IMG/VR virus record: IMGVR_UViG_3300013101_000041
Location: 1 to 35,898 of that record
Source of the DNA: a virus
Length of the DNA stretch: 35,898 bases
Direction: 5' to 3' (one strand)
Both the position numbers and the translations under genes were made by a program. The notes below the pieces were generated by a model. That model ran no database searches and had not been told where the DNA came from. It saw nothing but the letters and a program-made list of their open reading frames with translations. The first letter of the stretch is position 1. The number at the start of each line of letters is the position of its first letter. Below are positions 15,598 to 22,748 of the stretch, piece after piece.

Positions 15598-15756
15598 ATG
15601 AAAGTAACAGTCAAGACTAAGGAGCCAGAGGTCGTTATTTGCCCTCTGTGTCGTCGGCTAACTGGGTGGAATAAGAAAATGCTCGTGTTCAAACTGATCA
15701 CAAAGGAGTGTGCAGAAGGCGAATGTGAACCCATCAACCTGAGCATGGAACTGTGA
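15598..15756 (+). CDS. 52-residue Cys-rich protein
   Basis: ATG 15598 follows AAAAGGAG with 8 nt spacing, a good Shine-Dalgarno site. CPLCRR at residues 15-20 and two more Cys (about 38 and 43) could bind zinc. The upstream TTG at 15571 overlaps the preceding gene and was rejected. It ends with a second GAGGAGG after the stop, directly before a short leader of the methyltransferase gene. Confidence 0.6.
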   Translation: MKVTVKTKEPEVVICPLCRRLTGWNKKMLVFKLITKECAEGECEPINLSMEL

Positions 15757-15823
15757 GGAGGTATGTATCTCTCGGTCTGCTCGTGCCGAGTTACCAATGC
15801 GAGCCTTCCTTACCAATAAATTT

Positions 15824-16705
15824 ATGAAATATTTATCATTATTCTCTGGCATTGGAGGTTTCGAGCTAGGAATTGGAGGCAAAGCAGAATGTATCGGATA
15901 TTCTGAGATAGATAAATATGCAATCCAAATATATGAAAAACACTTCCCAACTCACACTGCCTTTGGAGACATCACAAAAATCGAGGCAGCGACACTACCG
16001 AATTTTGATCTCTTGGTGGGTGGGTTCCCGTGTCAATCCTTCTCTATTGCTGGGAAACGAGGAGGGTTTTCTGATACGCGTGGTACGCTCTTCTTTGAAA
16101 TCGCTCGGATTGCTCGGGAAAAACAACCACGCTTTTTACTCCTTGAAAATGTCAAAGGGCTTTTATCTCACGACAAAGGACGTACGTTCTACACCATCAT
16201 CTCCACGCTTGATGAATTGGGGTATGACTGTCAATGGCAAGTGCTTAACAGCAAGAATTTCGGCGTCCCACAAAACAGAGAGCGAGTGTTCATTATCGGA
16301 CATCTTAGAGGAACGCGTAGACCCCAAGTATTTCCTTTCGGAGAAGATGACAAAATATATCCTATCAACAGTAAAGGGACAAAATCAAAAACCAAACATA
16401 CTTTTTCAACTATAGCGACCAACACAAAAAGAAAAGAGAGTAATTATATTAGGCAACCACTTCGATTCCTCACAAGAAACCAAAAGAATATAGAGGGTGA
16501 TTATTCCTTCACAGTGGATGCGAGCCAAACGAGCGGGATAAGAAAAGGTGATAAAATTCGCAGACTAACTCCCACAGAGTGCGAGCGATTACAAAGCTTC
16601 CCGGACGACTGGACCGAGGGCGTGAGCGACACACAGCGCTACAAATGCCTGGGAAATGCTGTGACGGTGAACGTGGTGCAGGCGATTATAGAAAAATTAT
16701 TGTAA
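15824..16705 (+). CDS. DNA cytosine-C5 methyltransferase (orphan)
   Basis: A protein of 293 residues with all hallmark motifs: I (SLFSGIGGFELG, 5-16), IV with the catalytic Cys70 (GGFPCQSFS), VI (ENVKGL, 108-113), VIII (QNRERVFIIG, 150-159) and X (GNAVTVNVV near the C terminus). It transfers methyl from S-adenosylmethionine to C5 of cytosine. ATG 15824 puts MKYLSLFSG at the start, as in the family; ATG 15797 would add nine unusual residues. No restriction enzyme lies nearby, so its job is probably to protect phage DNA. The target site cannot be read from sequence. The upstream 67 bp hold a 5-bp hairpin (15771-15790). Confidence 0.9.
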   Translation: MKYLSLFSGIGGFELGIGGKAECIGYSEIDKYAIQIYEKHFPTHTAFGDITKIEAATLPNFDLLVGGFPCQSFSIAGKRGGFSDTRGTLFFEIARIAREKQPRFLLLENVKGLLSHDKGRTFYTIISTLDELGYDCQWQVLNSKNFGVPQNRERVFIIGHLRGTRRPQVFPFGEDDKIYPINSKGTKSKTKHTFSTIATNTKRKESNYIRQPLRFLTRNQKNIEGDYSFTVDASQTSGIRKGDKIRRLTPTECERLQSFPDDWTEGVSDTQRYKCLGNAVTVNVVQAIIEKLL

Positions 16706-16710
16706 TCATT

Positions 16711-16896
16711 ATGAGTTTTTGCACTAAGAGATCCTACAAAAAGAAAAAAGACGCGGTGACAATGCTGAATTATGCGCGCAAAACAAGATACCGGAGGAAG
16801 AAAATACCGATACGGATATATAGATGTGAGAAGTGTGACGCATGGCACTTGACCAGTCAAGAATCTCACAAAGACGAAAAATGGCCCTGGAAATAA
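16711..16896 (+). CDS. 61-residue zinc-ribbon protein
   Basis: The frame starts at ATG 16711, 5 nt after the methyltransferase stop; longer versions would overlap it by more than 100 nt. Basic (many Lys and Arg), with CTK near the start and YRCEKCDAWHLT at about 37-48. The RCxxCxxWHLT pattern recurs in small phage zinc proteins. One Cys near the N terminus and the two in CxxC plus His could form a zinc site. Function unknown. Its stop codon lies inside an intrinsic terminator. Confidence 0.65.
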   Translation: MSFCTKRSYKKKKDAVTMLNYARKTRYRRKKIPIRIYRCEKCDAWHLTSQESHKDEKWPWK

Positions 16897-16909
16897 AGGG
16901 GCTTTTTTT
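16884..16909 (+). terminator. Intrinsic terminator overlapping the zinc-protein stop
   Basis: GCCC (16884-16887, extended by T) pairs with GGGGC (16898-16902) and is followed by seven T (16903-16909). The TAA of the preceding gene is in the loop. It isolates the recombination operon. Confidence 0.65.
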
Positions 16910-16927
16910 ATCCATAGATTGATATAG

Positions 16928-17018
16928 TTATCCACATATTGCACGATTGTACTATTGCATAGTGTGTAAAGATTGTGTATACTTTGTGCAGAAAGGTCGG
17001 ATACTTTACTTATATAAT
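16928..17018 (+). promoter_or_regulatory. Control region of the recombination operon
   Basis: It holds a consensus DnaA box TTATCCACA (16928-16936), a perfect 5-bp palindrome ACTAT-TGC-ATAGT (16951-16963) that could be an operator, and TATAAT at 17013-17018. Nine bases separate the latter from the ATG at 17028, so the mRNA would be nearly leaderless. No clear -35 at 17 bp is seen. Confidence 0.5.
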
Positions 17019-17027
17019 AAATTGAAT

Positions 17028-17957
17028 ATGACAAAAAATATAGTCATAAAAACCGAAGGAGATTTGAAACTTGTACTACACAATGAGTACATGAAACAGA
17101 TCAAAAACTTTTTCGGTGACGACAAAAAAGCAATGAAATTTTTGTCTTGCGTAATTGGCGCGGTACAGAAGACGCCGAAACTTCTTGAGTGTGATGGTAA
17201 AAGTCTCGTGAACTCTTTTATGAAGATGGCACAGCTCGGACTTATGCCGAGTGATGTGAGCGGCGAGGCGTATGTATTACCCTACAAAAACAAAGGGGTG
17301 CAGGAGGCACAATTTCAACTCGGATACCAGGGTCTTATTACTCTATTCTATAGGGCAGGAGGCCAGCGCTTGCGTGCGGAGATCATCCGCAAAAATGATA
17401 CATTCTCTTATGAGAATGGAGAGATCAAACACACCGTCGACATCTTCAAAACAAAGAAGCAGAGAGGTGAAGCGGTGGGCGCGTATGCCATTGCTACTCT
17501 TGCGAGCGGTCACGAAATTGCTCACGCAATGAATGCAGAAGATATCCTCGACTTTGGGAAAAAATTCTCAAAATCATTCGGATCAAAATATACACCATGG
17601 GCAGAAGACAATGACCCGGAATTGTGGATGTGGAAAAAGACGGTGATGAAGCAGCTCGGGAAACTGTTGCCAAAAAATGAGACGATCAACCGTGCCATTG
17701 CAGAAGATAACGAAGAGAGCCGAATGAGTGATCGAATAAAAAAAGCAAGCGAAGAGTCCGAAGGTTTGAAAATCAGCGACATTGTCAAAGATCAAGACGA
17801 GCCGGAGTCGCAGGAAGGCTTGATCGAGGATGATGCGGAAGAACCGCCAGAGGCGGAGTGTAATGGTTGTGCTGGTCCGATATCAGAAGAGGAGAAAAAA
17901 TACTCACTTGATAAATTCGGGAAATCTCTTTGCAGAGGTTGCCAGGAAGGCCAATAA
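17028..17957 (+). CDS. recT: RecT-family single-strand annealing protein with zinc-ribbon tail
   Basis: A protein of 309 residues. The core (about 20-210) has RecT hallmarks: a helical start, NSFMKMAQLGLMPS (about 64-77), GEAYVLPYKNKG, FQLGYQGLITLFYRAG (about 97-112), and WMWKKTVMKQLGKLLPK near 200. RecT anneals complementary single strands in phage recombination and replication. The C-terminal 90 residues are acidic and then carry CNGC and CRGC (two Cys pairs), an unusual zinc-ribbon end. ATG 17028 was chosen because it lies 9 nt after TATAAT. The nuclease partner follows after 3 nt. Confidence 0.9.
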   Translation: MTKNIVIKTEGDLKLVLHNEYMKQIKNFFGDDKKAMKFLSCVIGAVQKTPKLLECDGKSLVNSFMKMAQLGLMPSDVSGEAYVLPYKNKGVQEAQFQLGYQGLITLFYRAGGQRLRAEIIRKNDTFSYENGEIKHTVDIFKTKKQRGEAVGAYAIATLASGHEIAHAMNAEDILDFGKKFSKSFGSKYTPWAEDNDPELWMWKKTVMKQLGKLLPKNETINRAIAEDNEESRMSDRIKKASEESEGLKISDIVKDQDEPESQEGLIEDDAEEPPEAECNGCAGPISEEEKKYSLDKFGKSLCRGCQEGQ

Positions 17958-17960
17958 TAT

Positions 17961-19952
17961 ATGACTAAGAAACTAAACAAAGTCCCGAAGGTCAAGAAGG
18001 GTGTAATGAGATATCGGTCTAATAATTTTCCGGTGAAATATTACTCGTATTCATCGCTAAACCTCTTCGCAACTAACCCCTTGATGTTCAAAATTAGATA
18101 TGTCAACCTTGACCGTATAGATTCCACGAGAAGCATATCTGGTGTAATAGGTACCGCCTTTCACAAAGCAATGGAGGTGTACTTCGGTGGAAACCCGGAC
18201 ATGAAACCGAAGGATGAGGAGGATGCGATCAAACTCGGGCTTGAGACCGGCATGGATTTTCTGAATAAATATCAAGAGGGCTGGATCGAATATTCAAAGA
18301 CAGTTCCGGCAAAACAAAAAGCGCTCGAATTATTGAGCTTCATGTACACCTCATACGTGAAGGAGAAGCCACACAAGAAGGATGAAGAGCTTTTAGGTAG
18401 TGAACTTGAGATAAGTGTACCCATAGACATAGAATGGCGCGGAAAAACGCTCGTATTGCCGATCCCGCTCAAGGGGTTCATGGACAAAGTGATTCGTGTT
18501 GATGGGAAACTCAAGATTGTTGATTATAAGACGTGTCGATCTTTCTCGAACCCGGACAAAATTGATGGCAGGAAAATGCTGCAGGCGATTCAATATTATT
18601 TTCTTGTGTACGCATATTTCGGAGAGGAGCCATACTCAATGATCTATGAAGAGGTGAAGAGCTCAAAAAATAGAGACGGAAGCAAACAGGTGAAGGAATA
18701 CGAGATCGTATTTGCGGAAAATGATTTGTATTTTGATTTTTATTTGCGCTTATATGATGATGTAACGCGTGCACTAGCAGGCGAACAAGTCTATGTACCG
18801 AACCTTGATACCTTTTTCGATAATGAGGTCGGTATCATATCGTATATTCACCGCCTGGACATGTCAGAAGAGCAGGCGCAGATGATGAAAAAACACAAGG
18901 TCGATAATCTCACAGATCTACTCAAGCAAAAGATACAGACAGCCGGAAACATGCGACAGCTTATGAAGACGGTGGAAACAAAATTTGTATCTGCGAAAAA
19001 TCTAAACTATAGTCGTATGAAAAACGAAGAAAAAATCACAACCAAAATGATGGAGCATGGTATGATGATCCAGTTCCATGACAAGATAGAGGGCGCGACT
19101 GTTGACTTGTACCGCTACACGCCATCTATAGGGTTGAAAATGAGCCAGCTCAAAAACTATGCTGCAGACATAGAGCAGGTACTCGGAAAAACGGGCATCC
19201 GAATATTGGCGCCGATACCAAACTCGACAATGATCGGGCTTGAAGTACCAAAGGACGAGCGATATTTCCCGGCGCTTCCGGAAGCAAGCGGGGATTTCAA
19301 TATAGCGATAGGTCAAACAATTCTCGGAGAAACGAAGCGCTTTGACTTGAGAGACGCTCCGCATTTGTTAGTCGCCGGCGCAACCGGAAGCGGTAAAAGT
19401 GTATTCTTGAACAGTATGATTGAGCAACTTGCATGTATTGATAATATTGATCTGCATTTGTTCGATCCGAAGATGGTCGAGCTCGTACAGTACGAAGACA
19501 AGGCAATGCAATATTTCAGCGATCATGTTGAGATCAACGAAGCCCTCGAATACTTGGTCCTCGAGATGGAGGAGCGATACGAAAAAATGAAGAAAATAAA
19601 AGCCCGTAATATTGAGCAGGCCGGCAATATGAATTATAAGTTTGTGGTGATCGATGAGTTCGGAGATCTCACAGTCAACAATGACAGGGTACAGCGTAAC
19701 GTATTGCTACTAGCACAGAAGGCTCGAGCCGCCGGTATCCATATGATTATCGCCACACAGAGGCCGTCTGTCGATGTGATAAGCGGTACGATCAAAGCGA
19801 ACTTTCCTACAAAGGCAGTTTTCAGAGTAGCAAAAGAGGTGGACTCTCGCGTCGTTCTTGATATGGCCGGAGCAGAGAAGCTCGCCGGGAAAGGTGATAT
19901 GTTATTCTCAAGCGAAGCGGGCATCGAGCGCCTGCAAGGCTTTAATATTTAG
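17961..19952 (+). CDS. RecB-like PD-(D/E)XK nuclease fused to an FtsK-type DNA translocase
   Basis: A single open frame of 663 residues. Residues 1-300: RecB/Cas4-type nuclease with H68 (GTAFHKAME), D175 (LKGFMDKV), D188 and K190 (IVDYKT) and Q208 in a QAIQYY motif. Residues 330-440: the alpha-beta domain that precedes FtsK motors (IGLKMSQLKNYAADI, then RILAPIPNSTMIGLEVP). Residues 455-663: FtsK ATPase with Walker A GATGSGKS (473-480), Walker B FVVIDEFGDL (561-570), ATQRPSVDVISG, and GAEKLAGKGDML. The membrane and gamma (KOPS-reading) parts of cellular FtsK are absent. Directly after RecT, so it would make single strands for annealing while moving along DNA. This fusion is new to me. Confidence 0.85.
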   Translation: MTKKLNKVPKVKKGVMRYRSNNFPVKYYSYSSLNLFATNPLMFKIRYVNLDRIDSTRSISGVIGTAFHKAMEVYFGGNPDMKPKDEEDAIKLGLETGMDFLNKYQEGWIEYSKTVPAKQKALELLSFMYTSYVKEKPHKKDEELLGSELEISVPIDIEWRGKTLVLPIPLKGFMDKVIRVDGKLKIVDYKTCRSFSNPDKIDGRKMLQAIQYYFLVYAYFGEEPYSMIYEEVKSSKNRDGSKQVKEYEIVFAENDLYFDFYLRLYDDVTRALAGEQVYVPNLDTFFDNEVGIISYIHRLDMSEEQAQMMKKHKVDNLTDLLKQKIQTAGNMRQLMKTVETKFVSAKNLNYSRMKNEEKITTKMMEHGMMIQFHDKIEGATVDLYRYTPSIGLKMSQLKNYAADIEQVLGKTGIRILAPIPNSTMIGLEVPKDERYFPALPEASGDFNIAIGQTILGETKRFDLRDAPHLLVAGATGSGKSVFLNSMIEQLACIDNIDLHLFDPKMVELVQYEDKAMQYFSDHVEINEALEYLVLEMEERYEKMKKIKARNIEQAGNMNYKFVVIDEFGDLTVNNDRVQRNVLLLAQKARAAGIHMIIATQRPSVDVISGTIKANFPTKAVFRVAKEVDSRVVLDMAGAEKLAGKGDMLFSSEAGIERLQGFNI

Positions 19953-19956
19953 TCTT

Positions 19957-20274
19957 ATGGAAAAAGTACCAAAACAAATTATAAAACTTGAAATGTTGGT
20001 CGCGGACATTATGGATATAGATATTCCGGGGATGAGGTCTCCCAATAGAGAAAAATTGTGTTCAGTCGCACGATCTATTGTTTGGTTCGTTGCACACAAA
20101 GAGCTAGGATATACATCTACATTTCTCGGAAGGCTTTACAACAGACACCATTCTACAATTTTGGCAGGAGTCAAAAAAATAGAAAAAATTCAAAAATTGG
20201 AGAATGCGCAAACATTGTTAAAAAACATGAAGAAGGAAAATAAGGATATTTTCGAGCTTATTTTTCCTCTCTAG
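19957..20274 (+). CDS. Stand-alone DnaA domain IV-like DNA-binding protein
   Basis: A protein of 105 residues. ATG 19957 starts 4 nt after the translocase stop. Residues 29-76 match DnaA domain IV: SPNREKLCSVARSIVWFVA, then FLGRLYNRHHSTILAGVKKIE. The DnaA signature RDHST is here RHHST (63-67), so the Asp is replaced by His. The AAA+ and other DnaA domains are absent. It probably binds DnaA boxes in the origin directly downstream and may recruit, replace or compete with host DnaA. The exact effect is inference. Confidence 0.8.
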   Translation: MEKVPKQIIKLEMLVADIMDIDIPGMRSPNREKLCSVARSIVWFVAHKELGYTSTFLGRLYNRHHSTILAGVKKIEKIQKLENAQTLLKNMKKENKDIFELIFPL

Positions 20275-20276
20275 CT

Positions 20277-20527
20277 TGTGGATAAGTATGTGGATAACTT
20301 GGGGGTAAAATTTTAACGCCATTTATTATCCCCATTTCATCCCCTGTTTATCTACAGCCATTGTGGATAATTTCGGGGATTTGGGGATAACAAAAAAACA
20401 AATTGTCTCAAGTAAAACATCTCTCCGTACACAATGTTTACACATGTTATGTACTCTATCCACAGGCTCTACTACTACTACTATTTATATAAATAAATAT
20501 AGTAATAATAGTAGAGCCTGTGGATAA
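20277..20527 (+). other. Likely phage replication origin (DnaA-box cluster)
   Basis: In a 267-bp gap between the DnaA-IV gene and RusA there are TGTGGATAA boxes at 20277-20285, 20289-20297, 20362-20370 and 20519-20527, plus one-mismatch boxes at 20348-20356 (TTATCTACA) and 20456-20464 (CTATCCACA). An AT-rich stretch (20371-20455) and the AT-rich centre of a palindrome offer unwinding sites. Together with the neighbouring recombination genes this is the expected look of an origin. Two further boxes flank the module at 16928 and 20928 (TTATCCACG). Confidence 0.75.
20457..20526 (+). repeat. Long palindrome capped by DnaA boxes
   Basis: Arms of 28 bp (20457-20484 and 20499-20526) are complementary except at two positions; the outer 18 bp are perfect. 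The 14-bp centre is all A and T. Each outer end carries a DnaA box in inverted orientation. It could extrude as a cruciform or fold as an RNA/ssDNA hairpin, for instance as a single-strand initiation site. Confidence 0.85.
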
Positions 20528-20541
20528 GTCATCAAATTTAT

Positions 20542-20925
20542 ATGAAAAAAGAAATATTACACTTCACCATTCAAGGAGAGCTCACGGAACTAAACACATA
20601 CACCAAAAAAAATAGGAGTAGCAAATTTGCCGGGAGTAAAATCAAAAAAGAGGAGACCGACAGGGTCGCGCTCGAGGCGAAAGCAGCAAGGATCAAGCCG
20701 GTGGTGAATTATCCGGTATTTATTCAGTACCGCTGGTATTCAAAAGACCGAAGAAAAGATATAGACAATGTGGCGTTTGCAAAGAAGTTTATAAACGACG
20801 GCCTTGTAGTTGCGGGTGTGCTCAAAGATGATTCGAGGAAATGTGTGCGTGGATTTTCAGATTATTTTTTTATCGACAAAAAGAATCCACGAGTGGAGGT
20901 CTATATAATTTTTGAGGATATGTAG
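20542..20925 (+). CDS. rusA: RusA-like Holliday junction resolvase
   Basis: A protein of 127 residues, the normal length for RusA. Key acidic and basic residues are present: KDIDN (D73, D75), FAKKFINDGLV (K81/K82, D86) and VLKDDSRK (D96, D97). RusA resolves four-way junctions as a dimer with Mg2+, preparing branched phage DNA for packaging. It lies just after the origin and near RecT, in keeping with recombination-dependent replication. No Shine-Dalgarno site; atATG context. Confidence 0.85.
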   Translation: MKKEILHFTIQGELTELNTYTKKNRSSKFAGSKIKKEETDRVALEAKAARIKPVVNYPVFIQYRWYSKDRRKDIDNVAFAKKFINDGLVVAGVLKDDSRKCVRGFSDYFFIDKKNPRVEVYIIFEDM

Positions 20926-20950
20926 AGTTATCCACGGCACACTATTGCGT

Positions 20951-20975
20951 AATCATACAAACCATGATAACATGG
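20951..20975 (+). promoter_or_regulatory. AATCATACAA site and CCATG inverted repeat
   Basis: AATCATACAA (20951-20960) is the third copy of this 10-mer; the others are at 5889 and 13830. Next to it CCATG-ATAA-CATGG (20962-20975) is an inverted repeat with 5-bp arms. Both lie just before the small regulator-like gene at 20982, as an autoregulatory operator would. Confidence 0.45.
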
Positions 20976-20981
20976 CAATAT

Positions 20982-21200
20982 ATGAAAAATGAAAAAACAA
21001 AGCAGAAATATCGTAGATCTTATTCTATTGATGTGAAGTCTGCTCACAAACTAGCAAGAGCATCGTTTGAGATGACCGAAAGGCTTGTGAGTAAGACTGT
21101 AACACGTCAAGATATTCTCGATGCTCAAATTGAGATTATGGTCACAGACAGAAAATACTTTGAAAAAGTATTTGCCTACATCAAGAAAAATAAAAAATAG
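20982..21200 (+). CDS. Probable small DNA-binding protein, ribbon-helix-helix-like
   Basis: A protein of 72 residues from ATG 20982 (atATG context). An ATG at 20964 would lie within the inverted repeat and add six residues. The pattern is one basic strand (YRRSYSID) then a helix (VKSAHKLARASFEMTERL) and a second helix (VTRQDILDAQIEIMV), as in ribbon-helix-helix repressors, with a basic tail. No family is recognised for certain. If it binds AATCATACAA it could link its own promoter, the TM2 gene and the 13.8-kb promoter. Confidence 0.5.
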   Translation: MKNEKTKQKYRRSYSIDVKSAHKLARASFEMTERLVSKTVTRQDILDAQIEIMVTDRKYFEKVFAYIKKNKK

Positions 21201-21202
21201 GT

Positions 21203-21832
21203 ATGTCAGATTCAAAAACAGTCGCAACAAAAAACCTTTTTGATTTTGCTGATATTTTAGAACGGCTCGGTATACCTTTTTTTCTTGAAGGTGGCACACT
21301 TCTCGGTGCATATCGCGATGGTGATTTTTGTCTCGGTGATGAAAATGATATTGATCTTGGATCGTATGCAAAATATCAAGATAGGATCCCCGAAATAATC
21401 GAAGCAGCGAAAAAAGAAGGATTCAAACTGTATCACCACTGGACAGGAGATCCACGGGCGCCGGGCAAAGCACAAGAGATCGCCATTGTCCGTGGTACTT
21501 GTTTGATTCCAGAGTTATCAGTAGAAAAACAGATGAAAATAGACTTGTTTTTTTATGAGGAAAAAGAGGATAAAGCATGGACTTGCGTATACAAAAAAAA
21601 CAGATGCACACCGCGCGTCGTACCATTGGCAAGTATCAGAGACCTCGGAATTATTGCTTTCAAAGGACGCCCATTCAATAGACCCGGCAACATAGAAGCC
21701 TACCTCGAGCACACATACGGCGACTGGAAGACTCCAATACACAGGAGAGATTATAGCTGTTATAATCCGGATCAACTCAAAGCATTACAACCTGATTTTA
21801 AATTTTATGAAAAAGGAGACTCTGATTTTTAA
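21203..21832 (+). CDS. LicD-family phosphotransferase
   Basis: A protein of 209 residues. LicD hallmarks: LEGGTLLGAYRDGDF (28-42) and DENDIDLG (46-53), which provide the metal-binding Asp of the nucleotidyltransferase-like fold. LicD enzymes move phosphocholine or a similar phospho-alcohol from a CDP donor onto glycans. The next gene is a cytidylyltransferase that could make that donor, and the two overlap by 26 nt, so production is probably coupled. The target could be host surface glycan (to block other phages) or a virion or DNA-linked sugar. Soluble, no signal peptide. Confidence 0.8.
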   Translation: MSDSKTVATKNLFDFADILERLGIPFFLEGGTLLGAYRDGDFCLGDENDIDLGSYAKYQDRIPEIIEAAKKEGFKLYHHWTGDPRAPGKAQEIAIVRGTCLIPELSVEKQMKIDLFFYEEKEDKAWTCVYKKNRCTPRVVPLASIRDLGIIAFKGRPFNRPGNIEAYLEHTYGDWKTPIHRRDYSCYNPDQLKALQPDFKFYEKGDSDF

Positions 21833-22229
21833 CGCCGGAATTTATGATCTCATGCACAGAGGGCATTTGAATCTTTTGCGCAGGATGAGAGAACGATCCG
21901 ACAAATTGGTTATCGTCATACACGATGACAAATCTTGTTTTGAAATCAAAGACAAAATACCGATTCAAGATCTAGATCATCGCATAAACAATCTCACCAT
22001 AATCAATATACCGGACGAGATTTACCCTGCATATACTGCGGATCCGGCAATGATATTCGCAAAGATCATCCACAAATACAGCGATGAATATGATTTAATT
22101 TACATGCGTGGCGATGATCTTGTCGATGATTTTCCAGGAAAATGGCAGCTAGAGGAGCATGGCATAAAAATCGAATACCTACCCTACACAAAAGGCGTGA
22201 GTAGTTCGCAAATTAAAGATTCACTATGA
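21807..22229 (+). CDS. CTP-dependent cytidylyltransferase (TagD/CCT-like)
   Basis: A protein of 140 residues, the usual length for glycerol-3-phosphate cytidylyltransferases. It has the family motif GIYDLMHRGHLNLL with the HxGH signature (H17 to H20) and the C-terminal KGVSSSQIK, the counterpart of the RTEGISTT motif. It would join CTP with a phospho-alcohol (choline-, glycerol- or ethanolamine-phosphate) to give a CDP donor. Its start lies inside the LicD gene, its expected user. Substrate is not readable from sequence. Confidence 0.8.
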   Translation: MKKETLIFNAGIYDLMHRGHLNLLRRMRERSDKLVIVIHDDKSCFEIKDKIPIQDLDHRINNLTIINIPDEIYPAYTADPAMIFAKIIHKYSDEYDLIYMRGDDLVDDFPGKWQLEEHGIKIEYLPYTKGVSSSQIKDSL

Positions 22230-22570
22230 ATAACAATATGCAAAAACTACAAGAACTCAGAGAGATAATAATTAAAGCGGTTCCTGATATTGTAGGAAAA
22301 GAAGACTGTCCTTGTAACGGATGGAAATATGTAATAAGAACTGAGTGTAAGGAATGCAGAGGGCTTGAGGGCTTTAGATTAAAATATAGAAAAATCCGCC
22401 TCGTAGATGTTTTGTTGGCTGTAAAAAAGATAGGATATTCATCTACAGAAAAATGGAGACTTCAAAAAGATAATGTTTTTAAATTGGTAGAATTATGGAA
22501 CCTCAAAAAAAACGATCTCAATAATCAATCAGAAGAAACTATCAACTTTTTACACGGATTATTAAAATAA
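22226..22570 (+). CDS. Conserved phage protein with Cys pairs
   Basis: A protein of 114 residues, overlapping the previous stop (ATGA). Near residues 28-50 it has CPC and CKEC, which could bind zinc. The second half (KIRLVDVLLAVKKIG, then LWNLKKNDLNNQSEETINFL) belongs to a hypothetical family common in metagenomic phages, of unknown function. A later ATG at 22238 is a possible start. Confidence 0.6.
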   Translation: MNNNMQKLQELREIIIKAVPDIVGKEDCPCNGWKYVIRTECKECRGLEGFRLKYRKIRLVDVLLAVKKIGYSSTEKWRLQKDNVFKLVELWNLKKNDLNNQSEETINFLHGLLK

Positions 22571-22574
22571 CTAT

Positions 22575-22748
22575 ATGTTCAAAGACACACCAGAAGGGAC
22601 AACCCATCATGAGCATGATGATTGCAATGATGGAAAGGGTCATCCTATGCCCAAACAAGACATGTTAAAAGGTTCGATGCACTTTGGGGAGGATACGACC
22701 CAAGTGAAGATGCAGATGGGTTGGATAAAAAAACCAAAGACTTTGTAG
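22575..22748 (+). CDS. 57-residue hypothetical protein
   Basis: ATG 22575 to TAG 22748, atATG context. The opening FKDTPEGTTHHEHDDC is a pattern I have met at the start of small phage proteins, followed by a His/Cys/Asp-rich stretch that could bind metal. The second half is less protein-like, and in the -1 frame a better frame is open from about 22650, so this gene and the next may originally have been one, joined by a frame change. Confidence 0.5.
   Translation: MFKDTPEGTTHHEHDDCNDGKGHPMPKQDMLKGSMHFGEDTTQVKMQMGWIKKPKTL

Noticed and set aside
15762-15818. 18-codon frame after GAGGAGG
   Set aside because: The ribosome site is only about 1 nt from the ATG, and the peptide is unremarkable; more likely part of the methyltransferase leader.
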